Origin: CAVVSQ01 sp963848825
GTDB taxonomy: Bacteria; Planctomycetota; Planctomycetia; Gemmatales; Gemmataceae
NCBI GenBank assembly: GCA_963848825.1
Contig: CAWKFA010000013.1
Span: forward strand, 1 to 41,023
DNA: 41,023 nt
Direction: 5' to 3'
Shown here: positions 19,650 to 29,037 of the stretch, one piece after another
Numbering within the stretch: position 1 is the first letter of the stretch
How the letters are laid out: each line of letters opens with the position of its first letter
Notes under the pieces: model-generated
The model's input: only the letters and a program-made list of their open reading frames with translations
Database searches by the model: none
What the model was told of the DNA's origin: nothing
Translations under genes and position numbers: made by a program

Positions 19650-21437
19650 ATGGCCAGTTTGCTGCAAATTACCAATGGCTCCAAGCACTTCGGCGACCAG
19701 ATTCTTCTTGACGAGGCGGAAGCGACGATTCCCGACAACGTCAAGGTTGGGTTCGTGGGCCGTAATGGGGCTGGGAAAAGCACTCTTTTACGCATTTTTC
19801 TGGGCGAAGAGGAGCTCGACTCCGGCGAAATCATTCGCCACCCAAACCTGCGCATGGGCTATCTGCGCCAGCACGACCCCTTCCTGCCCGAGGAAACGTC
19901 TCTCGATTACCTGATGCGCGACAGCGGTCAGCCAGCGTGGAAATGTGGCGAGGTGGCCGGGCAGTTCGAGCTCAAGGGGGCTTACCTCAATGGGCCGATC
20001 AAAAAGCTTTCGGGCGGCTGGCAGACGCGCGTCAAGCTGGCGGCCTTGCTGCTGCATGAACCGAACTTGCTGCTGCTTGACGAGCCTACCAACTTCCTTG
20101 ACCTGCGCACGCAGATCTTGCTCGAACATTTTTTGCGAGGCTATGACGAGGGCTGCCTGATTGTCTCCCACGACCGGACGTTTCTGAACGCCACGTGCGA
20201 CCATACGCTGGCGTTATCGCGCGGCAAACTGACCACCTTTCCGGGCAAAATCGACGCCTATCTCGAATTCGAGCGGGAGCGGCGTGAACATGGCACGCGC
20301 TCGAATGAGGCCATCCTCGCCAAGCGCCGCCACCTCGAGGACTTTATCGCCCGCAACAAGGCGCGGGCCGCCACCGCGAAGCTGGCGCAATCCAAAAGCA
20401 AGATGCTCGAAAAGCTCGAGCTCAATGAGGTCCTCGGCGACGAGCCCATGCGTGCGCATTGCGCGCCGCGGATCGAGCCGCGCAAGGGCATCGCCCTGCG
20501 CTGCAAGGACCTGGTCATCGGCTATCCCGAACGCCAGATCGCCTCGGACATCCACCTCGAACTCGACCACGGCTCGCGCGCGGCCATCGTCGGCGACAAT
20601 GGCCAGGGCAAGACGACCTTCTTGCGCACCATCGTCGATTCGCTCAAGCCGCTGGGCGGCGACTTCCGCTGGGGTTATGGCTGCCAGATCGGCGTGTACG
20701 CCCAGCACGTCTATACCAGCTTGCCGGAGGACCAAACGGTCATCGACTTCCTCCGCGCCGAGGCGGCGTTCGGCAAGAAGGAACAGGAAATCCTCGAAGT
20801 CGCCGGCTCCTTCCTGTTCAGAAACGCCCACGTCAAGAAGCGGATCGCCATTCTTTCCGGTGGGGAACGCGCCCGTCTATGCCTCGCATCGCTGCTTTTG
20901 AGCAACTACAACGTACTGATCCTCGACGAGCCGGCCAACCATCTGGACGTCGATACGGTGGACGCCCTGATTGATGCTTTGCGCGAGTACGAAGGGACCG
21001 TCATCTTCACGAGCCACGACCGGCATTTCACCGGCAAGGTCGCCACCTGCATCGTCGAGGTACGCGATGGCCGGGTGACCAATTACAGCGGCAAATACGA
21101 AGCCTACCTGGCCAAGGTCAACGAGGAAATCGAAGCCGGCGAGCGCGAGCTGGCGACGGAGCGAAAAAAGCTGCCGCCTGAGGTCCTCAAGCCCGCCAAG
21201 CCGCACCGCGCCGCGCGGCGGCAAGAGAAAGATGTTCGGAAGGAGCTCAAGGGAATTGAAGGCTCCATTGCCCAGCTCGATGAGCGCGTACGCACGCTCA
21301 ACGCCAAATACCTGAACGAAAGCGATTCGTCGGAGTCGCTGCGCCTCCACGAGGAACTGACGGCTGTCAGAGGGGAGCTGAGCGAGTCCGAGGAAACCTG
21401 GGCACGCTTGCAGGAGGAGCTCGAAGGGATGGAGTGA
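19650..21437 (+). CDS. ABC-F family ATPase
   Basis: An intact 595-residue protein with two ABC domains and no membrane segments, the ABC-F layout. Domain 1 has Walker A GRNGAGKST, signature LSGGW and Walker B LLLLDEPTN followed by SHDR. The linker (EFERERREHGTRSNEAILAK and following) is the helical interdomain arm that reaches the ribosome. Domain 2 has GDNGQGKTT, LSGGE, VLILDEPAN and SHDRHF. A C-terminal coiled coil (EKDVRKELKGIEGSIAQLDE to the end) resembles Uup/YheS types. ABC-F proteins act on the ribosome, for translation or antibiotic protection, and this is cytoplasmic. All catalytic motifs are present, so it should be active. It cannot be placed in one subfamily from motifs alone. The upstream region is occupied by repeat copy B up to 19565. 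Confidence 0.93.
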   Translation: MASLLQITNGSKHFGDQILLDEAEATIPDNVKVGFVGRNGAGKSTLLRIFLGEEELDSGEIIRHPNLRMGYLRQHDPFLPEETSLDYLMRDSGQPAWKCGEVAGQFELKGAYLNGPIKKLSGGWQTRVKLAALLLHEPNLLLLDEPTNFLDLRTQILLEHFLRGYDEGCLIVSHDRTFLNATCDHTLALSRGKLTTFPGKIDAYLEFERERREHGTRSNEAILAKRRHLEDFIARNKARAATAKLAQSKSKMLEKLELNEVLGDEPMRAHCAPRIEPRKGIALRCKDLVIGYPERQIASDIHLELDHGSRAAIVGDNGQGKTTFLRTIVDSLKPLGGDFRWGYGCQIGVYAQHVYTSLPEDQTVIDFLRAEAAFGKKEQEILEVAGSFLFRNAHVKKRIAILSGGERARLCLASLLLSNYNVLILDEPANHLDVDTVDALIDALREYEGTVIFTSHDRHFTGKVATCIVEVRDGRVTNYSGKYEAYLAKVNEEIEAGERELATERKKLPPEVLKPAKPHRAARRQEKDVRKELKGIEGSIAQLDERVRTLNAKYLNESDSSESLRLHEELTAVRGELSESEETWARLQEELEGME

Positions 21438-21551
21438 GCCCATCGAATTTAATGGCGTCCTCATGGCCCTGGTGCTACGCTAATCCCCAACCGGCGGCCC
21501 GTCGTTATGTGCAAATTGCCGACGGCAAAAACTCTCAAAAGGGAGCTAGCC

Positions 21552-22622
21552 ATGGCCCGCCTACTCATCTTGCTCACGGCCACACTGGTTGCTTTCTCCG
21601 CGGCCAGCGGCCAGAGCGTCGGCACGAAAGACCATGCAGCCGAAGTGGAGGTTCTCTTCGCTAACGGCAGCCTGGTCCGCCTGACCCTGGTGCAAGAAAC
21701 GATCGACATCGATACCCTATACGGCAAGCTAACTGTGCCACTGGGAGACATTCGGCGCATAGAGTTTGGCATGCACGTGCCGGCTGGCATGGACACCAAA
21801 GTCGAAGCGGCGATCAAAAAGCTGGCGAGCGGCGAATTCAAGGAACGCGAAGCGGCGGTGCGTGAGTTGACGTCGCTGGGGGCCTATGCCTATGTCGCCC
21901 TACTCAAGGCGAGCAAAAGCCCGGAGCCGGAAGTGTCCAGGCGGGCCGCCGATGTCGTGGCGCGCATCGCCGCCCAGGTCCCTGCCAAAGAGCTGCGGCT
22001 GGGTGAAGAAGATCGGGTCGTGACGGGCAAGTTCACCATCGTGGGCAAGATCGTCACGCCGAGCATCAAGGCACGGACGGAGTATTTTGGCGATGCTCAG
22101 CTTACATTGCCACAACTTCGGCAGTTACGCACTCTGTTCGCGGCCAAGGATGCCGAGCTCAGCATAGACGCCGCCAAATATGCCAACTTGAATGAGTGGC
22201 TGGAAACGAACGTCCGGGTCGATAGCACCGCCACCCTGTCCATAGCGGCGACCGGCCAGGTTGACCTTTGTCCGCAGATGCCGGGCACGATTGTTTGTGG
22301 ACCGCAAGGCTATGGCCCAGGGGGCGGGCCCGTGATGAACGCGGCAGGTGGGTTTGGCGGGCCAGCAGGCGGCGGGCCGGGAGGCATTGGGGTGGCGCAA
22401 GCCGGGGGCGGCAAGAAGAAAGCCGTTGCGATGGCGGCAGGACGAAATCACTCGGGATTGCTGCTGGGAAAGATTGGCGAGAATGGCGACGTCTTTGTCA
22501 TTGGCACGCGCTTCGAAGGGGCGCTGGAGGTGGAGGGAAAGCTGTACCTGCACATCAATCCCAGTCAGTATGACCGCTCCGCCAGCGGTGCCTACGAGGT
22601 AAGGATCAGCACGAAAAATTGA
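21552..22622 (+). CDS. Secreted HEAT-repeat protein with lectin-like C-terminal domain
   Basis: ATG 21552 is preferred over an upstream start because it begins a clear signal peptide (MARLLILLTATLVAFSAASG) behind GGGAGCTAG. The mature part has a beta segment (VEVLFANGSLVRLTLVQE) and HEAT-type helices (FKEREAAVRELTSLGAYAYV, PEVSRRAADVVARIAA). A Gly/Pro-rich linker follows (about residues 255-300). The C-terminus reads LLLGKIGENGDVFVIGTRFE, then GKLYLHINPSQYDRSASGAY; this resembles the PA-IL galactose-binding lectin pattern ('G.L.gkIG.ng..f.iG...GrLyL.in'). Location outside the cytoplasm. A sugar- or surface-binding role is inferred. The DUF1080 gene starts 39 bases later on the same strand, so the two are probably co-transcribed. 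Confidence 0.75.
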   Translation: MARLLILLTATLVAFSAASGQSVGTKDHAAEVEVLFANGSLVRLTLVQETIDIDTLYGKLTVPLGDIRRIEFGMHVPAGMDTKVEAAIKKLASGEFKEREAAVRELTSLGAYAYVALLKASKSPEPEVSRRAADVVARIAAQVPAKELRLGEEDRVVTGKFTIVGKIVTPSIKARTEYFGDAQLTLPQLRQLRTLFAAKDAELSIDAAKYANLNEWLETNVRVDSTATLSIAATGQVDLCPQMPGTIVCGPQGYGPGGGPVMNAAGGFGGPAGGGPGGIGVAQAGGGKKKAVAMAAGRNHSGLLLGKIGENGDVFVIGTRFEGALEVEGKLYLHINPSQYDRSASGAYEVRISTKN

Positions 22623-22661
22623 GTCCAGACAACACGATATCCATCACTCCGGAGATTGGTT

Positions 22662-23372
22662 ATGAAGCGAATGGCGACCCTTTTAACGGGCTTTATGTTG
22701 ACGGCACTGCTGCTGCCGACGCTGGCGGTGACGGCCGACGACGAGGACAAGGGCTGGATCCAGCTTTTTAACGGCAAAGACTTGACCGGCTGGCGTAACT
22801 TCAAAAAGAAGGACGTTTCGAGCGGCTGGAAGGTGATGGATGGCGCCCTGTGCCGACTCGACAAGACGGCGGGCGATATCGTCACCGTCGAACAGTTCGA
22901 CAACTTCGTGCTGGAGATCGACTACAAGGTGCCGGAGCATGCCAATAGCGGCATCATGTACCGCGTCAGTGAGAACAAGGCGACGCCGTGGATGACAGGC
23001 ATCGAGCTGCAGATCCTGGACAACACCGACCCGAAAGCCGATCCGGAGAAATCGGGCTGGGCGTACGGTCTTTACAAGCCGGCCCCCGACCCCAAGACCG
23101 GCAAGCCGCTCGACGCGACCAAACCAATCGGCGAGTGGAACCATATCAAGCTGGTCTGCGATGGCCCCCACGTCGAGCACTGGATGAATGGCGTTCAATA
23201 CTGCACGTTCGACATCGGTAGCGATGACTGGAACCAACATCTGGCGAAGAGCAAGTTCGGCAAGATGGATGGCTTCGCCAAAAATACCAAGGGGCACATC
23301 GCCCTCCAGGGCGATCATGGCAACGTGTGCTTTACAAACATCAAACTGCGGAAGTTGCCGGCGAAGAAATAA
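22662..23372 (+). CDS. DUF1080 (3-keto-disaccharide hydrolase family) secreted protein
   Basis: 236 residues from ATG 22662, with a signal peptide (MATLLTGFMLTALLLPTLAV). The family pattern is complete: WIQLFNGKDLTGWRNF, then FVLEIDYKVPEHANSGIMYR, IELQILDN, YGLYKP, GEWNHIKLVCDGPHVEHWMN, and GHIALQGDHGNVCFTNIKLR at the end. This concanavalin-like beta sandwich is greatly expanded in planctomycetes. Characterised members hydrolyse 3-keto-glucosides, but many are uncharacterised. Exported. It ends 70 bases before hairpin copy 3 and converges with the gene at 23539. Family certain, substrate unknown. Confidence 0.93.
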   Translation: MKRMATLLTGFMLTALLLPTLAVTADDEDKGWIQLFNGKDLTGWRNFKKKDVSSGWKVMDGALCRLDKTAGDIVTVEQFDNFVLEIDYKVPEHANSGIMYRVSENKATPWMTGIELQILDNTDPKADPEKSGWAYGLYKPAPDPKTGKPLDATKPIGEWNHIKLVCDGPHVEHWMNGVQYCTFDIGSDDWNQHLAKSKFGKMDGFAKNTKGHIALQGDHGNVCFTNIKLRKLPAKK

Positions 23373-23441
23373 AGTGGTCCTGCGGTTCATGGGGACTTGT
23401 AGGACTTTTAAGTCCGACAAGTCCCAGCTCCCCTGCCCTAC

Positions 23442-23538
23442 CAGCCCGTTGAAAAAGGGGTCAGACCCCCTTGAACCGAACAGAGTTTTCAACGTTTTTG
23501 CAGGCTATAAGGGGTCTGACCCCTTTTTCAACGGGCTG
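23442..23538. repeat. Palindromic hairpin repeat, copy 3, between convergent genes
   Basis: CAGCCCGTTGAAAAAGGGG to CCCCTTTTTCAACGGGCTG with the internal GGGGTCAGACCCC pair. It occupies the space between two convergent genes, ending immediately before the minus-strand stop codon (CTA at 23539-23541), and could act as a bidirectional transcription terminator. The CTA itself belongs to the element's consensus flank (GGGCTGCTA in copies 1 and 2). Confidence 0.9.
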
Positions 23539-25110
23539 CTATCCGTCAATTTTGATGTCTGCCAGGTCCAGGCGATACATGATTTGATTGTATTCGTAGC
23601 GTGGGGTCGGGGTGGGGTTGCCTGAAAAAGTCTGGGTGTAGGTGCCCTCGAAGTAGATGATCTTGCCGTCTGCCTCGTCAAGGAAGGTGTGCTGACGCGG
23701 GTTGTAGAAAGAGTAACGGGGATGGCTGGCGATTTTAAGCGCCTTGTGCCATGGCCCGGCGGGGCTCTCCGCCTCGGCATACCAAACTTCGCCAAGAAGC
23801 GATGGCGTATCCTTGTTGCCGTTCTGCAATGCAATCAGCACCCAGCGTTTTCGGTAGGCGTTCCAGGCGATCGAAGCGGTGTGAATCTGAACTTGCTTGC
23901 CGGTCGCGGCGGCGACGATGGCATAGCGGGCCTGGTCTGCATCCATTTGGCCCGCATTGAGCAACTTTTGCTCGCCATTCTGCGTGGTCGGCGGCAGCTC
24001 GCGCTGCCATTTATATGCCCTGCCGTCCGGGTCGAATGCCAGCGCTTCGTAGGTCATGGGGTCAAGCAGGTTTTCCCAGGTGGCTTTAACCCGCGTATGG
24101 GCCAGTGGCGAAGCAAAGTAGAAGTAATCGCCGTCAGCCTCAGTCACTCTGAAGGCATTGCCACGCGGGAAGCGCCACCTATTCTCAAGGTCGAAGGTCG
24201 CGATCTTCTTGAACACGCCCGTATCCTCGTCGAAGCGAACCAGGCCATGTTCGAGGACCTTGGCCAGCCCTTTTTGACGGGTGTAATGGGCGACGAGGGC
24301 CATGTGGCCGTCAGGCGCACGCACCGTCAGCAAACCGAACAGCCAGACGGGACCAGGCTCTTTCCACGGCGCCATGTGCCGCACGCGCTCCGGTTGCTTG
24401 GCGTCAAGAAAGTAGGTCAACGGCACACCGGCCTGCCGATCGAAACCTCGCTGCCCTGGAAGGGGCGACATGGCAGCCGTGGTCTGAAAATTGCCCAGCG
24501 GATAGTTGGGCAGGTTGGTGTCGCCCCAGAGCCAAAACACGCCATCACCATAGGGGACAGCTTGCACCGAGTCCTGGCCCAGCACGCCGGCATTGAGGTT
24601 GCCCTCGCCCAGAGGCACATGCAAACCAAGTAAAGTGGTGTCGCGATAGATTCCCTGACCGGTAACCCGGTACAGGCGCTCGGCGATATTGCTTCTCTTG
24701 ATCTTGACGGTCGCCTTGGCGCCGGCCGTCGGGGTTAGCCGGACGCCGCGGTAACCGAAGCCATCCTTCGGATATTCATAGCCCGGCGAGCTGATGGCGA
24801 AGTAAACCTCGCGGCCCATCAGCCCCGGCTCCTGGAAGGCAACCCAGCCGCCGCTGTCCGTAACCAGAGCGATGTCGTTGACCGTGCGCAGCTCAACGAG
24901 AGGCACGCCACGGCCTGTCCGGTCATCCACGACCTGGACCCCGAAATAGGGAGACTTCTGCTGCGCGCCGGTAGTCTCCACAAAGCACGCAACCAGCGCT
25001 GAAGCCAGCCAAAATTTGGCGGTTGCGCCCACGATCAGCCAGGGCAATTTCCTCACCGCGGCACCAATCCTTTCGCTCCACGCGCACCAGGTGTCAACTC
25101 TGCTTCTCAT
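23539..25110 (-). CDS. Secreted beta-propeller-like protein, function unknown
   Basis: 523 intact residues from ATG 25110. A hydrophobic export segment (LPWLIVGATAKFWLASALVA) ends near TTGAQQ. Residues about 55-130 form a carboxypeptidase-regulatory-like beta domain (GVPLVELRTVNDIALVTDSG and following). The rest is rich in W/Y/G strands, with GDGVFWLWGDTNLP, GHMALVAHY and DGDYFYFASP, resembling five-bladed propellers of DUF4185 or GH43-like type. There is no certain catalytic triad. Extracellular sugar binding or hydrolysis is possible but not shown. The stop codon lies at the edge of hairpin copy 3, so the original C-terminus may have been slightly changed by its insertion. Divergent from the peptidase gene at 25226. 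Confidence 0.7.
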   Translation of the reverse strand: MRSRVDTWCAWSERIGAAVRKLPWLIVGATAKFWLASALVACFVETTGAQQKSPYFGVQVVDDRTGRGVPLVELRTVNDIALVTDSGGWVAFQEPGLMGREVYFAISSPGYEYPKDGFGYRGVRLTPTAGAKATVKIKRSNIAERLYRVTGQGIYRDTTLLGLHVPLGEGNLNAGVLGQDSVQAVPYGDGVFWLWGDTNLPNYPLGNFQTTAAMSPLPGQRGFDRQAGVPLTYFLDAKQPERVRHMAPWKEPGPVWLFGLLTVRAPDGHMALVAHYTRQKGLAKVLEHGLVRFDEDTGVFKKIATFDLENRWRFPRGNAFRVTEADGDYFYFASPLAHTRVKATWENLLDPMTYEALAFDPDGRAYKWQRELPPTTQNGEQKLLNAGQMDADQARYAIVAAATGKQVQIHTASIAWNAYRKRWVLIALQNGNKDTPSLLGEVWYAEAESPAGPWHKALKIASHPRYSFYNPRQHTFLDEADGKIIYFEGTYTQTFSGNPTPTPRYEYNQIMYRLDLADIKIDG

Positions 25111-25225
25111 GATAAGGCTGGGCGGTTTACCTCACAACAAAATCGAGCGCTTATTGCTGCCGGAAGAGAACGGGCTACAATTTCGACGCCCCTGTTGTTT
25201 GTTAATCTCGAAAAGGGAGTTCGAC

Positions 25226-27372
25226 ATGTTCCCCTCCGCATCGCTGGCAGCCCTCTGCCTGGCGGGTTTCGTTCTGGCCGCCGCGGCCGAAAATCCCCCG
25301 CTGACCTATCCGCGGACCAAACGCGTCGAACAGATTGACATCTATCATGGCGTCAAGGTAAATGACCCCTATCGCTGGCTGGAAGCGGATGTTCGCGAGT
25401 CGAAAGAGGTGGCGGAATGGGTGGAGGCCGAGAACAAGGTCACCATGCCATACCTCCATTCGATCGCGGAACGGGAGGCCATCAAGAAAAGAATCACCGA
25501 CCTGTGGAACTATGAAAAGGTGTCGGCGCCGACGCGTCATGGGCCGCGCTATGTTTTTAGCAAAAACGACGGCCTGCAAAGCCAGTCGGTCTATTACACG
25601 CGGGAAACACTCGATGCCGAGCCGAAGGTGCTCCTCGACCCCAATCAATGGTCAAAGGACGGCACCGTGGCGCTGGCCGGGCTGGCCTTCAGCGAGGATG
25701 GTAAATACCTGGCCTACGGCGTTTCCGAGGCGGGCTCGGACTGGAGCGGCTGGAAAGTAATGCACGTGCCCACCCGGCAGGTGCTGGGCGACGATATCCG
25801 CTGGGTGAAATTCGGCGGCGCCTCCTGGACGCATGACGACAAGGGCTTTTTCTATAGCCGCTATCCCGAGCCGGAAGCCGGCCAGAAATTCCAGGGCCTG
25901 CCGCTCAATCAGAAGATTTATTATCACCGTCTGGGTACACCGCAAAAAGAAGACGTGCTCGTCTATCAGCGGCCGGAGAACCCGACCTGGAGCGTCAGCG
26001 GCGCCGTGACCGAGGACGGGCGTTATCTCATCATTTACACGGGCGATGGCACCACGAGCCGCAAAACACGCGTCGCCTACAAGGACCTGAACGAACCGTA
26101 TGGCATGCCAGTCGATCTGATCGACAATTTCGATTCAACGAATTCGTTGATTTACAACGATGGCCCGATCTTTTACTTTCAGACCGACTACCAGGCGCGC
26201 GCGGCCGTGTCGTGGCCGTGGATATCCGCACGCCGGAGCGCCAGCACTGGCAAACAATCGTCCCCGAGGCCCCCGCCACGCTTACCGGCGCCGACTTCGC
26301 GGGCGGCTTGCTCATCTGCCATTATCTGCGCGACGCCCGAACCCAGGTGAAGATGTTTCGGCTCGATGGCCGTTTCGTGAGAGAGGTGGAATTTCCCGGC
26401 ATCGGCACGGCCCAGGGCTTCGGCGGCCGGCCCGCTGACACGGAGACCTTTTACACCTTTACAAGTTTCAATGTTCCCGGCCAGATATACCGCTATGACC
26501 TGATCACCGGAACAAGTGAGCTATACCGCAAGCCGAAGGTGCCGTTTAGCCCCGACGACTATGTCGTCGAGCAAGTCTTTTACAAAAGCAAGGATGGCAC
26601 CAAGGTGCCCATGTTCATCAGCCACAAGAAGGGGATCAAGCTGGACGGCGACAATCCCACGCTGCTGTACGCTTATGGCGGATTCAACATCAGCCTGACG
26701 CCGATTTTCAGCATTGCCAAGCTAGCCTGGATGGAGATGGGCGGCGTCTATGCCCAGGCGAACCTACGTGGCGGCGGCGAATATGGTCAGGAGTGGCACC
26801 ACGCGGCCACGCGCCTCGCCCGCCCCAAAGCTTATGAAGATTTCATCGCCGGCGCCGAATGGCTCGTCGATAACAAGTACACCCGGCCGGACCGGCTCGC
26901 GATCCAGGGGGGCAGCAACGGCGGCCTGCTGGTCGGCGCGGTCATGTGCCAACGGCCCGATCTCTTCGGGGCCTGTCTGCCCGCGGTGGGCGTCATGGAT
27001 ATGCTCCGCTTTCACAAGTTTACCGCCGGGCGCTTCTGGGTCGACGATTATGGCTCCTCCGACAATCCCGAGGAGTTCAAGGTTCTGTTGTCGTACTCCC
27101 CCTACCACAATCTTCGGCCAGGCACACGTTATCCCGCCACGCTGATCACCACCGCGGACCACGACGACCGGGTGGTGCCTTCCCACAGCTTCAAGTTCGC
27201 CGCGCAGTTGCAGTATTGCCAGGCCGGCCCCGCGCCGGTCCTCATCCGCATCGAAACGCGTGCCGGCCATGGCGCCGGCCGGCCAACCGCGATGGCCATC
27301 GAAGAAGTGGCCGATCAATGGGCGTTCCTGGTACGGAACTTGAACATGAAGCTACCAGCCATTTATCACTGA
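25226..27372 (+). CDS. Prolyl oligopeptidase, S9A family (one frameshift)
   Basis: ATG 25226 follows AAAAGGGAG and opens a signal peptide (LAALCLAGFVLAAAA). The propeller domain starts with RVEQIDIYHGVKVNDPYRWL, typical of S9A. After a one-base loss near 26200 (CAGGCGCGCGCGG) the second frame continues through VDIRTPERQHW to the hydrolase domain. That domain has LLYAYGGFNIS, NLRGGGEYG, the nucleophile GGSNGG, the acid DHDDRVVP and the histidine in RAGHGAGRP. Such enzymes cut short peptides after proline. All catalytic residues are present, so the split is probably a sequence error. The protein is exported, likely periplasmic. It stands alone, divergent from the gene at 23539-25110. Confidence 0.9.
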
Positions 27373-27425
27373 GAGTGCGGCGTCAAAAAACCTCGGGCCG
27401 TCAAGCGACCTTTTGGGCTAAACCC

Positions 27426-27785
27426 ATGAATAGCAATCGCGTGCCTGGCTACGCCCAGGATGAGATGATCGCCTTGTGGAAGAAGTTCGTGAAAAGTAAG
27501 TTCGGCGCGACGCGGTTCACCGTGTCGTTTAAGGGAAAAACGCGCCCTGTTTATAAGGACGGTACCAAGCACCTTATCGTGTTGGACGAGTTTCATGGGG
27601 CACTTGAGCTCATCGCGTTCCAATCCAGCCCTGGCCCGGCCAAACATGTCGGCTCCCAGCAGATCACTGTGGAATACACACCTCCTGATCCGGACAAAAA
27701 GGTCGAAGCCAAAGTAAAAAAAATGGGCCTTGGCAAAGCGTCCTCGCGCGGTCAGCACAAGTTTATTTTGCTTGGTCAACTCTGA
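27426..27785 (+). CDS. Conserved-looking small protein of unknown function
   Basis: From ATG 27426 the frame encodes 119 residues: MNSNRVPGYAQDEMIALWKK, then FGATRFTVSFKGKTRPVYKD, then LIVLDEFHGALELIAFQSSP, ending in a basic tail. The pattern is mixed alpha/beta, soluble, with no signal peptide and no motif I recognise. It follows the peptidase by 53 bases and precedes lpxK by 106. Codon use looks like the surrounding genes, so I think it is real, but the product is unknown. Confidence 0.55.
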   Translation: MNSNRVPGYAQDEMIALWKKFVKSKFGATRFTVSFKGKTRPVYKDGTKHLIVLDEFHGALELIAFQSSPGPAKHVGSQQITVEYTPPDPDKKVEAKVKKMGLGKASSRGQHKFILLGQL

Positions 27786-27891
27786 CGGCGGGGTGGCAAC
27801 GATCCTTTGGCTTGCACATTTCCATTCCGCGAAATCTCTGTTCGCGATTGACAGCAAAAACGAATTCGGGCTATAAAGTCATCCCCCGGTT

Positions 27892-28971
27892 TTGGCGAGC
27901 GACCAGGCCAGCGAGCGTACCGCGTTGGAACAATATTTTCTCTCTCTGATTCGCGGGGACCGGCGGGGCATTTGGTACAGCTTGCAACGCCTGGCCCTTA
28001 GATGCGCGAGCGTGCCTTACGGGCTCGCGACCGGATGGCGGAACTGGCTTTTTGATCGCGGCTGGAAGAAATCGTGGGCAGTTAGCGTTCCCGTGGTGAG
28101 TATTGGCAACTTGACGGTGGGCGGCACTGGCAAAACGCCCTGCGTTGAATATGTGGCCAGGTTTCTGCGCACGCTCGAACGCAGAGTCGCCTTGCTGAGC
28201 CGTGGCTATGGCGGCGGCGAAGGGCGCAACGACGAGGCGCGGGTGCTCGAGGATAACTTGCCTGACGTGCCGCACCTTCAAGGCCGCGATCGCGCCGCTC
28301 TGGCCCAGGTGGCTATTGAAGAGCTAGAAAGTGAAGTCCTAGTCCTGGACGATGGTTTCCAGCATCGACGATTACGGCGCGACCTTGATGTCGTCTTGAT
28401 CGATGCGACGCAGCCGTGGGGTTATGGCTATATGTTTCCACGCGGTCTGTTGCGGGAAGCGCCCCGCGGCCTCCGCCGCGCCGGGTTGGTGATGCTGACA
28501 CGTTGCGATCTGGTAGGTGCAGACAAAGTGGTGGAGTTGCGTGGGCGAGTCGAACGGCTGGCGCCCGGCGTTCCGGTGGTCCAGACGACGCATCGGCCTG
28601 CTGCCTGGGTCAACGCCCGCTTGACGACGGCGCCCCTGGCAACGTTGCTCAAAGAAGACGTGGCCGGCTTTTGCGGCATCGGCAATCCGGAAGCGTTTCG
28701 GCACACGTTGACCAAGCTCGGCATGAAGGTAGTGGCCTGGCGCGTTTTCGCGGATCATCACCAATATACAAGGAACGACGTCGACTCTCTGCAAACCTGG
28801 GCCAGGCAGTTGCCCCCGGGTACGAAGGTAGTGACCACGCAGAAAGACCTCGTCAAGATTCGGTTGGAGCAACTGGGCGGCCGCGAGCTGTGGGCCTTGC
28901 AAATCCAGCTTGAAGTCGTCCAGGGCAAGGAAGTGCTCGAGGAGAAACTTAAAACTGTAGTAAACGCGTGA
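27892..28971 (+). CDS. lpxK: Tetraacyldisaccharide 4'-kinase
   Basis: 359 intact residues from TTG 27892. A membrane-associated N-terminal helix region (WYSLQRLALRCASVPYGLAT) precedes SIGNLTVGGTGKTP (Walker A, about 71-83), then LLSRGYGGG, VLVLDDGFQHRRL (Walker B-type Asp pair), GYGYMFPRGLLREAP and GNPEAF. All are LpxK signatures. The enzyme phosphorylates the 4' position of the lipid A disaccharide at the inner membrane, completing lipid IVA. It heads a same-strand block of LPS core genes, so the organism makes lipid A. The 3' end is 66 bases before the deoxyhypusine-synthase-like gene. No frame damage is seen. Confidence 0.93.
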   Translation: MASDQASERTALEQYFLSLIRGDRRGIWYSLQRLALRCASVPYGLATGWRNWLFDRGWKKSWAVSVPVVSIGNLTVGGTGKTPCVEYVARFLRTLERRVALLSRGYGGGEGRNDEARVLEDNLPDVPHLQGRDRAALAQVAIEELESEVLVLDDGFQHRRLRRDLDVVLIDATQPWGYGYMFPRGLLREAPRGLRRAGLVMLTRCDLVGADKVVELRGRVERLAPGVPVVQTTHRPAAWVNARLTTAPLATLLKEDVAGFCGIGNPEAFRHTLTKLGMKVVAWRVFADHHQYTRNDVDSLQTWARQLPPGTKVVTTQKDLVKIRLEQLGGRELWALQIQLEVVQGKEVLEEKLKTVVNA

Positions 28972-29037
28972 CCCGAGGGAAAGCTCCAGGCGATCTTCGG
29001 GCCCACGCGGCAGCTACGTCCGACCAAGGAGGGGAGG

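Noticed and set aside
20214..20831. Open minus-strand frame of 205 codons inside the ABC-F gene
   Set aside because: Antisense shadow of well-conserved ABC-F codons; no ribosome site and no recognisable domain.
22683..23492. Open minus-strand frame of 269 codons
   Set aside because: Covers the DUF1080 gene on the opposite strand and starts inside the hairpin repeat; an artefact of codon bias.
23689..24633. Open plus-strand frame of 314 codons
   Set aside because: Antisense to the exported propeller-like gene, whose own frame is longer and has an export signal.
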